Below, in pieces: positions 62,730-64,000 of a stretch of 64,000 nt of DNA. Under the pieces are notes generated by a model. The model was given only the letters and a program-made list of their open reading frames with translations, was not told the origin of the DNA and did no database searches. The translations under genes were made by a program, and so were the position numbers. This DNA is from Veillonella parvula (GTDB lineage: Bacteria > Bacillota > Negativicutes > Veillonellales > Veillonellaceae): contig NZ_LR778174.1 of NCBI RefSeq assembly GCF_902810435.1, positions 310,001 through 374,000 of the forward strand, given 5' to 3'. Within the stretch, counting starts at the first letter, position 1, and each line of letters starts with the position of its first letter.

Positions 62730-63441
62730 TGTGATGAAAGATCGTCTACAGGTTACTGAAACTACTGTGATGGTTACTGTTCTATCCGGTCCTCGTCAAG
62801 GGGATAAGACTATTTATGCTGAAGATGGAAGGGTTCTATACGGAACTCCTATTGAAGGATTTACTGTAGATAAAGCAAAACTAAATTCTCTCTGTATGGT
62901 AGGCGAAATGGAGTGTTTCGTACAACCTGTAGAAAATGATCCGTCAGTTCTCGTATTAGGTGCAGGTCATGTTAGCCGAGCTATTACTGATTTGCTGTTG
63001 TTTATTGGATGTCGTGTTACAGTCGTAGATGACCGTCCAGAATATGTAGTTCCTGAATTCTTTGATGAACGTGTCATACGTAAATGCTTACCTTTAGAAA
63101 ACTTCAAGAACGATTTACCTCTTGATGAATATACTGGTTTTATCATTGTGACACGTGCTCATGAGTACGATAATATATGCTTAGAACAATTACGAGGGTA
63201 CTTGCCTACCTATATGGGCGTTATGGGCAGCCAAAAACGGATCCATCACGCTTTTGAAGTGTTGCGTGAGCAGGGATGGACTCAAGATGAGTTAGATATG
63301 GTATATGCGCCTATTGGGCTAGATTTAGGAGCTCAAACGCCTGAGGAAATTGCATTATCTATCGTTAGTGAATATTTGGCAGTGGTGCGTGGAAAAAAAG
63401 GCGGCTCATTGCGGAAAGGTAGAGTGATCCATGAATCGTGA
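62713..63441 (+). CDS. XdhC-family maturation factor, Rossmann-domain part
   Basis: The 242-residue protein has a C-terminal XdhC Rossmann domain (VLVLGAGHVSRAITDLLLF near residue 77; GVMGSQKRI near 175; PIGLDLGAQTPEEIALSI near 202). XdhC proteins insert the sulfurated molybdenum cofactor into xanthine dehydrogenase. The N-terminal 60 residues are only loosely like the XdhC/CoxI domain, which is instead carried by the next gene. It overlaps the genes on both sides, so it is part of the hydroxylase operon. Confidence 0.85.
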   Translation: METIYDVMKDRLQVTETTVMVTVLSGPRQGDKTIYAEDGRVLYGTPIEGFTVDKAKLNSLCMVGEMECFVQPVENDPSVLVLGAGHVSRAITDLLLFIGCRVTVVDDRPEYVVPEFFDERVIRKCLPLENFKNDLPLDEYTGFIIVTRAHEYDNICLEQLRGYLPTYMGVMGSQKRIHHAFEVLREQGWTQDELDMVYAPIGLDLGAQTPEEIALSIVSEYLAVVRGKKGGSLRKGRVIHES

Positions 63442-63745
63442 GTTTATTGAATACCTTAGTGAACGTAAAAACGAAACCTTAGCAGTAGCCACTATTTTAT
63501 ATACCTGTGGATCCACACCTCGTAAAGCTGGTACATCTATGGTTGTATTTCCAGATGGATCTATTTTTGGTACTATCGGCGGCGGACGTGCGGAAAATGA
63601 AATCCGCCTAAGTGCAGTGGACTCTTTGAATAAAAAAGAAGCTCACCGTCGTATCGATGTTCATCTCGATGATGACGTAGCTGTTAAAGAAGGCATGGTT
63701 TGTGGGGGCCAAATGGATGTTTGGATTGAAACACAAAACATCTAA
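63431..63745 (+). CDS. XdhC/CoxI-domain small protein
   Basis: A 104-residue protein that is a stand-alone XdhC/CoxI N-terminal domain: ATILYTCGSTPRKAGTSMVV near residue 21, GTIGGGRAENEI near 47 and CGGQMDVWIE at the end. In E. coli XdhC this domain and the Rossmann domain are one polypeptide; here the function is split over two genes with an 11-base overlap. It is last in the operon, with a terminator-like hairpin after it. Confidence 0.85.
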   Translation: MNREFIEYLSERKNETLAVATILYTCGSTPRKAGTSMVVFPDGSIFGTIGGGRAENEIRLSAVDSLNKKEAHRRIDVHLDDDVAVKEGMVCGGQMDVWIETQNI

Positions 63746-63804
63746 TAAAAATCTCATTCAGCGTTTGTTTATAAATTTACAGTACTCTCAAAATGAGTTA
63801 AAAT

Positions 63805-63844
63805 ATAAGGTACAGTCAAAGAATTGATTGTACCTTATTATTTT
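63805..63844 (+). terminator. Terminator between the hydroxylase operon and cdaA
   Basis: ATAAGGTACAGTC and GATTGTACCTTAT pair over 13 bp with one G-T wobble, followed by TATTTTG. Confidence 0.65.
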
Positions 63845-63862
63845 GTATAAGGAGCTATTTTT

Positions 63863-64000
63863 ATGCATATTGACGCACTTATACATACCTTTAGGCTTCT
63901 TGATATTGTTGATATCATAATCGTTGCTATTGGTATTTACTATTTATATAAATTGCTTAAAGATACACGGGCCGTTTCTCTTTTAAAAGGTCTCGTTATA
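63863..64000 (+). CDS. cdaA: Diadenylate cyclase CdaA, N-terminal fragment
   Basis: Only the first 46 codons are in the window. The protein begins with a hydrophobic helix ending in IYYLYKLLKDTRAVSLLKGL, which matches the membrane start of CdaA (DacA), the housekeeping c-di-AMP synthase. The catalytic DGA and RHR motifs would lie beyond the edge. AAGGAGC precedes the ATG at 63863. Confidence 0.75.
   Translation, partial: MHIDALIHTFRLLDIVDIIIVAIGIYYLYKLLKDTRAVSLLKGLVI

Overview
This is a 64 kb stretch of chromosome from a low-GC anaerobe, most likely a Veillonella species (Negativicutes). That assignment is inference from gene content and protein resemblance: a Dcu-type C4-dicarboxylate carrier, pyruvate formate-lyase, a molybdenum hydroxylase operon (Veillonella is a classical purine fermenter with a xanthine dehydrogenase), cobinamide salvage and AT-rich spacers with strong Shine-Dalgarno sequences. 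I saw no rRNA, tRNA, CRISPR, phage or transposase gene. The window opens inside a YeiH-type membrane protein gene and ends inside cdaA.

Layout. 1-5.7 kb: YeiH-like protein, beta carbonic anhydrase, bioD-bioA behind a BirA-type operator, dcuB. 5.7-9.1 kb: zinc module, zur-znuB-znuC on the minus strand and znuA divergent. 9.2-15.4 kb: three small membrane proteins, a FliB-like Cys-rich protein and two secreted PepSY proteins, one frameshifted at an A9 tract. 15.4-20.5 kb: alr, a 2-hydroxyacid dehydrogenase, tetR and a metal P-type ATPase. 20.6-25.5 kb: a pyruvate formate-lyase locus in which the glycyl-radical domain is a separate 78-residue gene, followed by gene relics and an XRE regulator. 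25.5-33.1 kb: DMT transporter, metNIQ and a heterodimeric ABC exporter. 33.3-41.2 kb: anion transporter, PACE-family efflux protein, ECF-like protein and a methionine/cysteine block (two PLP trans-sulfuration enzymes, metA, metY). 41.6-46.6 kb: a third PepSY protein, bioY with operator and promoter, and a metal-linked trio (COG0523 GTPase, GTPase-permease fusion, TIGR03943 protein). 47-56.7 kb: pepD, pncB-nadE-asparaginase, cbiZ, mscS, dacA, yfbR, queG. 56.8-63.7 kb: three-subunit molybdenum hydroxylase with yqeC, mocA, yqeB and two XdhC-family genes, the signature of a selenium-dependent molybdenum hydroxylase.

How it fits together. Biotin synthesis and uptake share one operator type. Methionine can be made by direct sulfhydrylation (MetA has the acetyl-CoA-type Glu111, and MetY follows) or by trans-sulfuration, and imported by MetNIQ. 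Zinc uptake is controlled by the Fur-family gene, and the COG0523 trio further on may belong to the same regulon. The asparaginase beside ammonia-dependent NadE could supply its ammonia.

Most unusual points: the split pyruvate formate-lyase; two ABC-transporter ATPase genes that each carry exactly 11 copies of an in-frame hexanucleotide; the A9 frameshift in a secreted protein; long structured CA-rich 3' regions behind two PepSY genes; a 228-bp imperfect palindrome; and the fusion of a COG0523-like GTPase domain to a permease.
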